Assembly: GCF_006716115.1 (NCBI RefSeq)
Contig: NZ_VFOO01000001.1
Span: 3,596,001 to 3,660,000, forward strand
Length of the DNA stretch: 64,000 nucleotides
Direction of reading: 5' to 3'
DNA from: Subtercola boreus
Lineage (GTDB): Bacteria; Actinomycetota; Actinomycetes; Actinomycetales; Microbacteriaceae
Under the pieces are notes generated by a model, which did not search any database, was not told the DNA's origin, and saw only the letters and a list, made by a program, of their open reading frames with translations. The translations under genes were made by a program, and so were the position numbers. Below are positions 15,620 through 23,427 of the stretch, one piece after another. Numbering within the stretch: the first letter of the stretch is position 1; the number at the start of each line of letters is the position of its first letter.

Positions 15620-16944
15620 CCGGCGCCGTCGACGGCGAGAAGGCGGTCGCGCCCGAACCGGCGAGCGTGCGGGTGCCCTGGGAGCAGATCGTGCTCGTCT
15701 GCGCACTCGTCGGAACCTCGCAGATGACGTGGGGAGCGCTCGTGCCCGCGCTGCCGCAGTACGCGCAGCAGTTCGGAGCGTCGGCGGTCATCCTCGGGCT
15801 GATCGTCTCCTCGTTCGGTCTCGGCCGGCTGCTCGTCAACGTGCCGGCCGGGCTGCTGCTGAAACGGGTTCCGGCCCGGGCGCTGCTGCTCAGTGTGACG
15901 GGCGCTCTCGCCGCGCTCACCCTGGTCACCGGACTCATCGACAACGTGGTGCTGCTCGTCGCGGCACGGTTCGTGGCGGGCATCCTGGGTGGGGCTGCCG
16001 TCACCGTCGGGCTCGCCGTGCTCACCCAGCGCACCACGCCCGCGAACCGCGGATCCATCCTGTCGACCGTGCAGGCCGTGCAATTGGCGGGGGCTGCGGT
16101 CGGCCCGGTGCTCGGCGGTGTCGTGCTGACGTTCGGCACGCTTCCGCTCGTGTTCGTGGTGGCGGCGATCCCGCTGATCGGTGTGATCGGCTGGGCGCTC
16201 GTGCGGCCGAGCCCTCCCTTCTGGTCGTCCGAGTTCGTGCGCGACACCGCCGAGGCCGTGCCCGCTGTCCCCGCTGAGGGTGTTGCCCGGCCGGACGCCG
16301 GTGCGGCATCCACACCCGTCGTGAGCACGGATGCCCGGGCCCGCCGACGCGTCCTGGTCGGTATCTGCGTGCTCGCCTTCGGCATCTTCTTCGTGCGGTT
16401 CGGCGGCGACCAGTCTCTCATTCCCCTTCTGGCATATGACCAGGGCGGACTCACGCCGCTCACCCTCGGCATCGCCTACGGACTGACGACCGTCGTCTCG
16501 CTCGCCCTGCTGCCGTGGGTCGGCCGGCGGCTGAACGCCGGGGCCCGCCTCGGGCTCCTGATCGTTCCGACACTGCTGGCGGCGGCGGCGATCTGCCTCT
16601 ACCCGCTGGCGCAGTCGCCGTGGTTCTTCGGCGCGCTGATCGTCGCGACCGGCGTGCTGTCCGGCGTCGGAAGCCTCGTGCCCGGGGTGATCCTCGCCGA
16701 CGTCACGCCGCGGTCACAGGTCGGCGGCGCGGTCGGCATCTTCCGCACCGTCGGTGACGCGGGGGCTGTCGTGGGGCCCCTCGCGCTCGGGTCGGTGTTC
16801 GACGCGCTCGGCGTGACGTGGGCGGTCGCCCTCCTCGCGGCGGTGAGCGTCGTCGCGCTGGCGCTGTACCTCGGCCTGGCGCGGTCGGCGCGGCCTCCCG
16901 CTCGCGGCCAATCCGCCCGGGCCGCGGTCGCGAAGAGAGCGTGA
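15616..16944 (+). CDS. MFS transporter, last gene of monooxygenase operon
   Basis: A 442-residue transporter with about twelve membrane segments in two halves joined by a loop of about 50 residues (near residues 200-250). Motif A-like sequence follows segment 2 (SSFGLGRLLVNVPAGLLLKRVPARAL). The GTG start overlaps the preceding stop (GTGA), making it the fourth coupled gene of the catabolic block. It may export an end product or an excess intermediate, or import a related compound. Substrate unknown. Confidence 0.88.
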   Translation: MTGAVDGEKAVAPEPASVRVPWEQIVLVCALVGTSQMTWGALVPALPQYAQQFGASAVILGLIVSSFGLGRLLVNVPAGLLLKRVPARALLLSVTGALAALTLVTGLIDNVVLLVAARFVAGILGGAAVTVGLAVLTQRTTPANRGSILSTVQAVQLAGAAVGPVLGGVVLTFGTLPLVFVVAAIPLIGVIGWALVRPSPPFWSSEFVRDTAEAVPAVPAEGVARPDAGAASTPVVSTDARARRRVLVGICVLAFGIFFVRFGGDQSLIPLLAYDQGGLTPLTLGIAYGLTTVVSLALLPWVGRRLNAGARLGLLIVPTLLAAAAICLYPLAQSPWFFGALIVATGVLSGVGSLVPGVILADVTPRSQVGGAVGIFRTVGDAGAVVGPLALGSVFDALGVTWAVALLAAVSVVALALYLGLARSARPPARGQSARAAVAKRA

Positions 16945-17005
16945 CGGCAGAGTTCTCCCGTTCCGGGTTCGTCCGGCGGTCAGGTGACACCAAGCAGAGG
17001 CGGCG

Positions 17006-17011
17006 TAGGGT
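17006..17011 (+). promoter_or_regulatory. -10 element (TAGGGT), probable leaderless start
   Basis: TAGGGT ends 6 nt before the ATG at 17018 with no Shine-Dalgarno between. Confidence 0.45.
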
Positions 17012-17017
17012 TTGAGC

Positions 17018-18685
17018 ATGCGACGCGGAATCTGGGCGGCCCTCACCGGCATCGTCGCCGCGGCGACCGTTCTGGCCTCGGCCGAACTCGTCGCCCTCTT
17101 CGTCGGCGCCGAGTCGAGCCCCCTCTTCGCCGTCGGATCCCTCGTCATCGACCTGGCACCGCCCGGCGTGAAAGAGTTGACGATCTCGCTCTTCGGCACG
17201 GGCGACAAGGCTGCGCTGCTCACGATCCTCGGCGTCGTCGTCGCGGTCGGGGCCGCGCTGGCCGGCTGGCTGGAGTACCGTCGCCGACCGGTCGGTACGG
17301 TCATCCTCGTCGTATTCTCGGCGATCGCCGTGCTTGCCGTCACCACCCGGCAGGGTGCTTCGGGCATCTCCGCGGTGCCCACGGTGGTCGGGATGCTCGT
17401 GGGCGTCGTCATGCTGAACGCCCTCCAGACGCGCCTCCGACGCTGGGTGCAGCGCGAGGACGGGGCCCGCGCCCGCGCGGCGTCACCGGTCGCGTCCGCT
17501 CCTCTCGCGGGCTCCGGCCTCGAGTCCGACCTCGCGCCCGAGGCTGGCACACCCGCCCTCACCCCGGCGCCTCGCCCCGACGGAACCCGGGTCATCCGTA
17601 CCGGCCCCGCTGCACTTGAACGCCGCCAGTTCCTCACCTGGATGATCGTCGCAGCAGCCGCCTCGGCCATCGTCGGCGCGGGCGCCCGCGTGATGAATGC
17701 CGGTGCCGCGGTCGTCACGGCCGCCCGGAACGCTCTCGTGCTGCCCGCGGCATCCACCCCGGCCGCCGCTCTGCCCGCCGGAACCGACCTCGGCATCACG
17801 AACCTCAGCCCCGTCGTCACTCCTGCCGCCGACTTCTACCGAATCGACACGGCACTGCAGGTGCCTCAGCTGAACCCCGACACGTGGAGCCTCACGATCA
17901 CGGGCATGGTCGAGAACGAGATCGAGATCTCCTTCGCCGACCTGTTGGCCCTGCCTCTGGTCGAGAACTACACGACCCTCACCTGCGTCTCGAACGAGGT
18001 CGGCGGCGACCTGATCGGCAATGCGCTCTGGCTCGGCTACCCGATCCGCGACCTGCTTGCGCGTGCCAAGCCCACGGCCGGGGCCGACATGGTGCTCTCC
18101 CGCAGCTCCGACGGTTTCACCGCCGGCACGCCGCTCGAGGTGCTGCAGGATACGACGCGCGACTCGCTGCTGGCCGTCGGGATGAACGGCGAACCCCTTC
18201 CCGTCGAACACGGATTCCCCGTACGGATGGTCGTGCCCGGGCTCTACGGCTACGTCTCGGCGACGAAATGGGTCGTCGAGATGAAGGTCACCACCTTCGC
18301 CGCCGACATGGGTTACTGGACTCCGCGCGGCTGGACCGCCCTCGGCCCGATCAAGACCTCCTCCCGCATCGACACCCCGCGGCAGGGTGGCAGCCTCGCG
18401 GCCGGCACGATCCCGATCGCCGGCGTCGCGTGGGCCCAGCACACGGGCGTCCAGGGCGTCGAAGTCCAGATCGACGGCGGCGACTGGCAGCAGGCCACCC
18501 TCGCCGAGGCGATCTCGGCCGACACCTGGCGCCAGTGGGTGCTGCAGTGGGATGCGCCCTCCGGCGACCACACCATCGCCGTGCGCGCCACAGACGACGG
18601 CGGCTACACCCAGACCTCAGACCAAGCCCCGCCCGCCCCCGACGGTTCGACGGGCTGGCACACCATCAAGGTGAGCGTGAACTGA
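17018..18685 (+). CDS. Membrane-anchored molybdopterin oxidoreductase (sulfite-oxidase fold)
   Basis: A 555-residue protein. The first 130 residues contain four membrane segments; a Pro/Ala linker and a further hydrophobic stretch (FLTWMIVAAAASAIVGAGARV, near residue 207) follow. The exported part has a molybdopterin domain (LNPDTWSLTITGMVENEIEISFADLLALPLVENYTTLTCVSNEVGGDLIGNALW) with molybdenum-ligating Cys323, then a Mo-co dimerisation domain (GVAWAQHTGVQGVEVQIDGGDWQQA). This matches the actinobacterial membrane-bound sulfite-oxidase-like family, whose substrate is generally unproven. A TTG at 17012 is possible, but the ATG at 17018 fits the TAGGGT -10 at 6 nt. Single-gene unit, convergent with YhgE/Pip. 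Confidence 0.9.
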   Translation: MRRGIWAALTGIVAAATVLASAELVALFVGAESSPLFAVGSLVIDLAPPGVKELTISLFGTGDKAALLTILGVVVAVGAALAGWLEYRRRPVGTVILVVFSAIAVLAVTTRQGASGISAVPTVVGMLVGVVMLNALQTRLRRWVQREDGARARAASPVASAPLAGSGLESDLAPEAGTPALTPAPRPDGTRVIRTGPAALERRQFLTWMIVAAAASAIVGAGARVMNAGAAVVTAARNALVLPAASTPAAALPAGTDLGITNLSPVVTPAADFYRIDTALQVPQLNPDTWSLTITGMVENEIEISFADLLALPLVENYTTLTCVSNEVGGDLIGNALWLGYPIRDLLARAKPTAGADMVLSRSSDGFTAGTPLEVLQDTTRDSLLAVGMNGEPLPVEHGFPVRMVVPGLYGYVSATKWVVEMKVTTFAADMGYWTPRGWTALGPIKTSSRIDTPRQGGSLAAGTIPIAGVAWAQHTGVQGVEVQIDGGDWQQATLAEAISADTWRQWVLQWDAPSGDHTIAVRATDDGGYTQTSDQAPPAPDGSTGWHTIKVSVN

Positions 18686-18738
18686 CCCGCCCGCGCCCAG
18701 GCAGAGGCCGGCGGGCGAGCAATCCGGCGCCCGCGGCG

Positions 18739-21054
18739 TCAGCCGATCAGCGACGGCCGCAGGTCGCGGAGCGTTCGCCCCGCGGTCTTCTGACGCGCCA
18801 GGAACATCGAGAAGGCCAACGCCCCCAGCAGCCAGATGGCCAGCACGCCCACGTCGTTCAGCGCGAGTGACAGGTCACCGCCGTACATCAGCTGCCGGAT
18901 GCCGTCCACCGCGTAGCTCATCGGCAGCGCGTGGTGCAGCGCCGCCAACGGCGCGGGCAGCGTCTGCCAGGGGAACGTGCCGCCCGCCGTGACCAGCTGC
19001 AGCACCATCAGCACCAGCCCGAGGAACTGTCCGACGCTCCCCAGCCAGATGTTCAGCGCCCCGATGATCGCCACGAACGTGATCGACGTGAAGACCATGA
19101 AGAGCAGCATCAGCGCGGGGTTCGCCACAGTGAACCCGAGCAGCACGGTCACCACGAAGTACACCGCCGCCATCTGCACTGCCCCGAGAAGCGCCGGCGC
19201 GAGCCAGCCCGCCGCCGTCACCCGGAGCGGCGCCCTGATGGCCGTCAGCGCGCGACGGGACAGCGGTTTGATGATGAGGAACAGGGCGTAGATCCCGATC
19301 CAGGCCGCCAGGCTGATGAAGAAGGGCGCCATTCCGGCCCCGTACGTCGTCGCTTTGGTCACCGTGTCGGTATCGACGCGGGCGGGCGTCGCAATGGTGG
19401 CAGCGGCCGTCTGTCGCTGATCGGGGCTGTAGCTGGGAATCTGGTCGGCTCCCGACACCAGTCCGTCGCGCAGCTGCGTCGCTCCCGCATTCAGCTGCCC
19501 GACACCCGTCGAAAGGGTGGTGGCGCCGTCGGCGAGTTGCTGCGTTCCGCCGGCGAGGGTGGATGCGCCGTCGGCGACCTGTTGGGTGCCCGAGGCGAGC
19601 GAGGCGGCTCCCGCAGAGACCTGCGTCGCGCCACTGGCGAGCGCGGATGCGCCGTCTGAGAGCTGGGCCGACTTCGCTGCGAGGGTGGATGCGCCGTCGG
19701 CGACCTGTTGGGTGCCCGAGGCGAGCGAAGCCGCTCCCGCAGAGACCTGCGCAGTTCCTCCCGCCAGGGTTGCCGCACCGGCCGAGGCGCTCGCTGCCCC
19801 GTCGGCGAGACCGGGTGCCGCGTCGGCGAGCTGTGCGGTTCCGGCCGCGACCTGGGCGGCGCCGTCCGACAGCTGGGAGACCTGGTCGTCGAGTTGCTGC
19901 ACCTGTCCGTTGCCGTCGGTGATCGCCGTTCCCACCTTGTCGAGCTGGGCGATCACGTCGTCGATCTGCGCGTCGGTGAGCCCCGCGCTCTTCAGTTGGG
20001 CGATGATCTCGCTCCGCACGACGGGAACCTGGTCGGCGGCATCCTGAGTCGCCGCGGCCACCGTGTTCGCTGCAGCGGCGAGCTTCGCGTTGCCGTCGGC
20101 GACCTGCTGTGCGCCGGCGTTGAGGCGGGCCGTGTCGTCCGGCAGGCCGGCGACACCGTCACTCAGTGCGGCGAGCCCGGAACTGAGCTTCTGGGCGCCG
20201 TCGTTCGTTTGGGCTGCGCCCGCCGCCAACGTGGAGGCACCGCCGGCGCTGGCGGCAGCGCCATCGGAGAGGGTGGAGGCTCCGGTCGCCAGTTGCGATG
20301 CCCCGTCGGCGAGCGTGGCGGCGCCCGTCGCCGTCTGGGAGGCTCCGTCCGACAGCGTGGCGGCTCCCGTCGCGGCCGTTGCCGCGCCGGTCGCGAGGCT
20401 CGCGGCACCGGTGTTCGCCGTGGCGGCTCCGGAGGCCAGCGACGCGGCCCCGCTCTGGGCCGTAGCCGTGCCGTCGACGAGCTGGTTCGCCCCGTCGATC
20501 CCCGTCTCCAGATTGTCGTGGATGGTCGCGAACCCGTTCAGGAACTGCAGCGCCGCAGCCTCACCCACCTGCTCGCTGATGCTCAGCCGCACCTTCTCGG
20601 CCACCGTCGCGGCGATCGAGGAGGCCAGGAAGCTGTTCGTGTCGTTCGTCGTCAGCTGCACGACGGCCTGTTGGGGAGTGGATGTCCCGGCCGACGTCAG
20701 CAGGTTCGAGAAGTCGGGCCCGAGGGTCAGAACGAAGTCGTACTCGCCGTTCCTGACACCGGGTGCCGCCTCGGCGGCGGTCGCGTCGATCCATTTGACG
20801 CCGTTGTCCTTCACCAACTGATCGTGCACCTGCGTGCCGTAATTCACGGCCGTGCCGTCGAGGGTGGATCCGGTGTCCTCGACGACCAGCGCCACCGGGA
20901 TGTTCTTGATGTTCCCGTAGGGGTCGCTGTTCGCCCAGAGGTAGAGGCCGGCGTAGAGCACCGGAACGAGCATCAGCGCGACGAGCGCCAGCCGTGCCAG
21001 CCCGGTCGCGGTGAGCCGCCGGAACTCGGTGGTGACAAGCGTGACGATCTTCAT
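18739..21054 (-). CDS. YhgE/Pip family membrane protein
   Basis: A 771-residue protein with one membrane segment near the N-terminus (about residues 18-43), a large exported region and about five membrane segments in the last 230 residues, the layout of YhgE/Pip (phage infection protein) proteins related to ABC-2 type permeases. Between about 190 and 540 lie tandem heptad-like repeats of the form LxxGAxxLxxG (for example ASGTQQVADGASTLAGG), typical of this family and likely to form a long helical stalk. It overlaps the ABC-ATPase-like gene by ATGA. The operon order TetR, ABC-like ATPase, YhgE suggests an export or envelope-remodelling complex. Substrate unknown. Confidence 0.9.
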   Translation of the reverse strand: MKIVTLVTTEFRRLTATGLARLALVALMLVPVLYAGLYLWANSDPYGNIKNIPVALVVEDTGSTLDGTAVNYGTQVHDQLVKDNGVKWIDATAAEAAPGVRNGEYDFVLTLGPDFSNLLTSAGTSTPQQAVVQLTTNDTNSFLASSIAATVAEKVRLSISEQVGEAAALQFLNGFATIHDNLETGIDGANQLVDGTATAQSGAASLASGAATANTGAASLATGAATAATGAATLSDGASQTATGAATLADGASQLATGASTLSDGAAASAGGASTLAAGAAQTNDGAQKLSSGLAALSDGVAGLPDDTARLNAGAQQVADGNAKLAAAANTVAAATQDAADQVPVVRSEIIAQLKSAGLTDAQIDDVIAQLDKVGTAITDGNGQVQQLDDQVSQLSDGAAQVAAGTAQLADAAPGLADGAASASAGAATLAGGTAQVSAGAASLASGTQQVADGASTLAAKSAQLSDGASALASGATQVSAGAASLASGTQQVADGASTLAGGTQQLADGATTLSTGVGQLNAGATQLRDGLVSGADQIPSYSPDQRQTAAATIATPARVDTDTVTKATTYGAGMAPFFISLAAWIGIYALFLIIKPLSRRALTAIRAPLRVTAAGWLAPALLGAVQMAAVYFVVTVLLGFTVANPALMLLFMVFTSITFVAIIGALNIWLGSVGQFLGLVLMVLQLVTAGGTFPWQTLPAPLAALHHALPMSYAVDGIRQLMYGGDLSLALNDVGVLAIWLLGALAFSMFLARQKTAGRTLRDLRPSLIG

Positions 21055-21935
21055 GCCTGGTCCTTCGTGGTCGCGGTGGGTGCCGACGGTGGCTGCGTAT
21101 CAGCGCTTACCGATTCGGGGGCGGGGGTGGAGGTTGAGGCGGGGTCGGGGTCGGGGTCGGCCAGGAGGTCGGCGAGGCGGGCAGCCTCAGCGGCGCGGGC
21201 TTCAGCCGCGCGGCGCTCCCGGTCGGCGAGGCGGTCGGCCTCGAAGCGGGCGGACACTTCTGCGAGCACATCCACGGAGGCGGGGCTCGCGATCACGAGC
21301 ACGGCGAAGCCGCGGAGTGCGGCGTCGGCGGCGACATCCCACCACTCGAACGGGTCGCTGCCGCGCCGGTCCGGAGCAGTGAGCACGAGCGCCTCAACCC
21401 CCGGGCGCAGTGAGGCCAGCTCGGTGAGCAGCCTCAGCCGCACCGCTGTCGGGACGTTCTGGATCTCCCAGCCCGCGAACCCGGCGACACCGAGGTCGTC
21501 GAGCGCTGCGAGCGTCGCTGACCGGTTCGAAGGCCGACCGGCGAACATCAGCTCCTCCTGCACGACCGCTTTGAGCTTCAGCTCGCCCACGGGTTCGCTC
21601 ACGTCGGGGGCATCCACGATCGCGGTCGCCGCGCGAAGCCGTGCCATCCCGTGGGGCCCGCCATCCTCGTCGCGCACGTCGCCACCGGCGCCCATGTCAT
21701 TCCCGTCGCGCACGTCACCCCCGGCCGCGTCGCCAGCGGCATCTTCGCCGACGCGGAACGTCACGGTTCCGGCATCGGGCGTCATGCGTCCGGTCGCGAG
21801 CAGCGCGAGCACTGTCGGTCTTTGTGCCGTCTCGACCGCGACCATCGTCACTGCCCCCGACTCGTAGCTCAGCGAGGTCTCCGGCAGGTTCTCGCCGTGA
21901 TCGCCTTTCGCAACACTGTTCAGGATGATCTTCAC
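21051..21935 (-). CDS. Degenerate ABC-ATPase-like protein, likely inactive
   Basis: A 294-residue protein that keeps the outline of an ABC ATPase but lacks its catalytic motifs. GAVTMVAVETAQRPTVLALL followed by ATGRMTPDAGTVTF (residues 27-60) aligns by eye with the Walker A region and the helix after it, yet GxxxxGKST is gone. EIQNVPTAVRLRLLTELASLRPGVEALVLTAPDR (157-190) occupies the place of the LSGGQ signature and Walker B (no Asp-Glu). A charged helix rich in Glu/Arg/Ala (about 222-256) and a Pro/Ser/Thr tail end the protein. GTG start overlaps the TetR stop (GTGA) and its own stop overlaps YhgE (ATGA). It may be a structural partner of YhgE. ABC ancestry is inferred from pattern only. Confidence 0.7.
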   Translation of the reverse strand: MKIILNSVAKGDHGENLPETSLSYESGAVTMVAVETAQRPTVLALLATGRMTPDAGTVTFRVGEDAAGDAAGGDVRDGNDMGAGGDVRDEDGGPHGMARLRAATAIVDAPDVSEPVGELKLKAVVQEELMFAGRPSNRSATLAALDDLGVAGFAGWEIQNVPTAVRLRLLTELASLRPGVEALVLTAPDRRGSDPFEWWDVAADAALRGFAVLVIASPASVDVLAEVSARFEADRLADRERRAAEARAAEAARLADLLADPDPDPASTSTPAPESVSADTQPPSAPTATTKDQA

Positions 21936-22639
21936 GCTGTCTTCTCCTCCACGGGGCGATGGGCGGCATCTGTTTGCGCGGCGTCGCGGAACCGCAGTTC
22001 GGCGTGCTCACCGATGAGCTCCGTGGCTTCGCTCCAGGAGAGTCCTGCCGCGCCGAGGCCGGACAGCATCACGAGCCGGTGCCCCTCGCGATTGGACAGG
22101 TTCCCGCGGATCGCCTCGTCGAGCACCGCGAGTGCGGCCGCTTCGACGAGCCGGGCCAGTGTCGCCGGGGCGACGTCCGGACGGAGCTCCCCGGCGGCGA
22201 TTCCGCGTTCCACGATCCGCACCAGCCGGCGGCGCACAGGGCCGAGTGTGCTGGCGATCAGTTCGCGGTGCGGTCCGCGAACGGCGAGCTGGGCCATCAC
22301 GCGCACGTCTTCGACCTCCGACCACAGGCGCGCGCCGATGAGGGCGATCGCGACGCGCGAGTCCGGGTTGTCGACCGTCGCGAGTGCTCGCGTGACGCGT
22401 TCCCCGCCGCGGGTCTGCACCTCGGCGAGGAGTTCGTCGCGGGTCGCGAAGTGGCCGTAGATCGCGCGGCGGGACAGGCCGGCACCGGCCGCGATCGCCT
22501 CCAGTGACGCATCGGGGTCGATGTTCAGCAGCAGACGTGCCGAGTCGAGGATCGCCGCGCGGTTGGTTGCGGCATCCCGCCGCGGCGCACGTGAGCCCTG
22601 GGGCGCGTCAGCGCGGGCATCCGGATTCGAAGTCTTCAC
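21932..22639 (-). CDS. TetR family repressor of the YhgE operon
   Basis: A 235-residue TetR protein with the helix-turn-helix at about residues 22-70 (TNRAAILDSARLLLNIDPDASLEAIAAGAGLSRRAIYGHFATRDELLAEV) and a helical effector domain. The only plausible start is the GTG at 22639, because an in-frame TGA precedes it directly. TAGGAT lies 6 nt upstream on the minus strand, so the mRNA is probably leaderless. A perfect 12-bp inverted repeat at 22652-22679 covers the -35 to -10 spacer and is the likely operator, making the three-gene operon self-repressed. Confidence 0.92.
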   Translation of the reverse strand: MKTSNPDARADAPQGSRAPRRDAATNRAAILDSARLLLNIDPDASLEAIAAGAGLSRRAIYGHFATRDELLAEVQTRGGERVTRALATVDNPDSRVAIALIGARLWSEVEDVRVMAQLAVRGPHRELIASTLGPVRRRLVRIVERGIAAGELRPDVAPATLARLVEAAALAVLDEAIRGNLSNREGHRLVMLSGLGAAGLSWSEATELIGEHAELRFRDAAQTDAAHRPVEEKTA

Positions 22640-22645
22640 TCACCC

Positions 22646-22651
22646 ATCCTA
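22646..22651 (-). promoter_or_regulatory. -10 element (TAGGAT) of TetR-YhgE operon
   Basis: TAGGAT on the minus strand ends 6 nt before the GTG at 22639. TTGCAC, 17 nt further upstream inside the operator, is a possible -35. Confidence 0.5.
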
Positions 22652-22679
22652 CGAACTTGCACACCGCTGTGCAAGTTCG
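22652..22679. promoter_or_regulatory. Perfect palindromic operator of the TetR-YhgE operon
   Basis: CGAACTTGCACA (22652-22663) and TGTGCAAGTTCG (22668-22679) are perfect complements around a 4-nt spacer. It overlaps the predicted -35 and spacer of the TetR promoter. Confidence 0.88.
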
Positions 22680-22717
22680 CGCCCCCCTCCTCACGATCCT
22701 CACGTTCCGCTACCGAA

Positions 22718-22767
22718 TGTCGCTTCCGCGCCTGCGCGCGCACCCGCGAAAGAGACAAAGGTGCGCG
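22718..22767. repeat. Degenerate copy of a 50-bp dispersed element
   Basis: The first 25 nt are identical to 49381-49405 (TGTCGCTTCCGCGCC and onward). The following half (GCGAAAGAGACAAAGGTGCGCG) is a worn version of GCGGAAGCGACAAACGTGCGCG there, so the 14-bp stem of the other copy is broken here. Confidence 0.8.
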
Positions 22768-22924
22768 GATCGCGTTGCGGGCGGGCGGCGGGTGGCGAGG
22801 CAGCGGGCCGAGGGCGGGCGGCGGGCGGGGGAGCGGCGGGCGGCGGGCGGGGGAGCGGCGGGCCGTGGGCGGCGGGGCGGGCGGCGGGCCGTGCGACACC
22901 GGCGGGGCCGCGAGCGGCTCGCGG
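22768..22924 (+). other. Low-complexity G-rich stretch
   Basis: Repeats of GGGCGGCGGGC and similar runs, with no coding character. Plus-strand G runs could form quadruplexes. It ends just before the DUF3151 promoter. Confidence 0.6.
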
Positions 22925-22930
22925 TAGGAT
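22925..22930 (+). promoter_or_regulatory. -10 element (TAGGAT) of DUF3151-purA
   Basis: TAGGAT ends 5 nt before the GTG at 22936, pointing to a leaderless transcript. Confidence 0.45.
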
Positions 22931-22935
22931 CGAGT

Positions 22936-23424
22936 GTGACCGGTGAAAATCTCTTGGGAGTGCCCCCGACCCTGCTGAACCCCGACGGAGTGGGGGAGGC
23001 GCTCGCCGCGAACCCCGAGGTCTCACCGGGGGGCGCGGAGCTCGAGTCGCTCGCGCGGCAGCACCCCACCTCGTCGCTGGTCTGGGCGCTGCTCTCCGAC
23101 CGCGCGTTCGAGGCCGGCGAGATCCTGCCGTCGTACGCCTACGCCCGGGTCGGCTACCACCGCGGCCTCGACGCCCTCCGGAAGGGCGGCTGGCGCGGGC
23201 AGGGCCCCGTGCCGTGGTCGCACGAACCGAACCGCGGTGTGCTCCGCTCGCTCTACGCGCTCCGCCGCGCGGCCGAGGCGATCGGCGAGGCCGACGAGGT
23301 CGTGCGCCTCACCGAGTTCCTGAACGGTGCGGACCGCACCGCCGCAGCCGCGATCGAAGCCGCGCACACGCCCGCAACGTCCACCCCTGCAACCTCCACC
23401 CCCGCAGCATCCGAAAGGCTCTGA
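22936..23424 (+). CDS. DUF3151 domain protein
   Basis: A 162-residue protein matching the actinobacterial DUF3151 family from its first residues (VTGENLLGVPPTLLNPD) through LARQHPTSSLVWALLSDRAFEAGEILPSYAYARVGYHRGLDALRKGGWRGQGPVPWSHEPNRGVLRSLYALRRAAE. The last 20 residues are a Thr/Pro/Ala repeat. The GTG at 22936 gives the family N-terminus; an upstream extension would be G-rich low complexity. purA starts 4 nt after its stop, so they form an operon. Function unknown; the purA link is common in actinobacteria. Confidence 0.88.
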   Translation: MTGENLLGVPPTLLNPDGVGEALAANPEVSPGGAELESLARQHPTSSLVWALLSDRAFEAGEILPSYAYARVGYHRGLDALRKGGWRGQGPVPWSHEPNRGVLRSLYALRRAAEAIGEADEVVRLTEFLNGADRTAAAAIEAAHTPATSTPATSTPAASERL

Positions 23425-23427
23425 GTC

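Noticed and set aside
19708-21867. 719-residue plus-strand ORF
   Set aside because: Antisense to YhgE/Pip and the ABC-like gene; lacks any recognisable domain and is an effect of high GC.
21051-21935. Pseudogene of an ABC ATPase
   Set aside because: The frame is intact, overlapped on both sides for coupled translation and shows normal coding bias, so a functional pseudo-enzyme is more likely.
22504-22935. N-terminal extension of the DUF3151 protein
   Set aside because: The added sequence is low-complexity Gly/Arg and crosses the TetR operator and dispersed element; the GTG at 22936 gives the family start.
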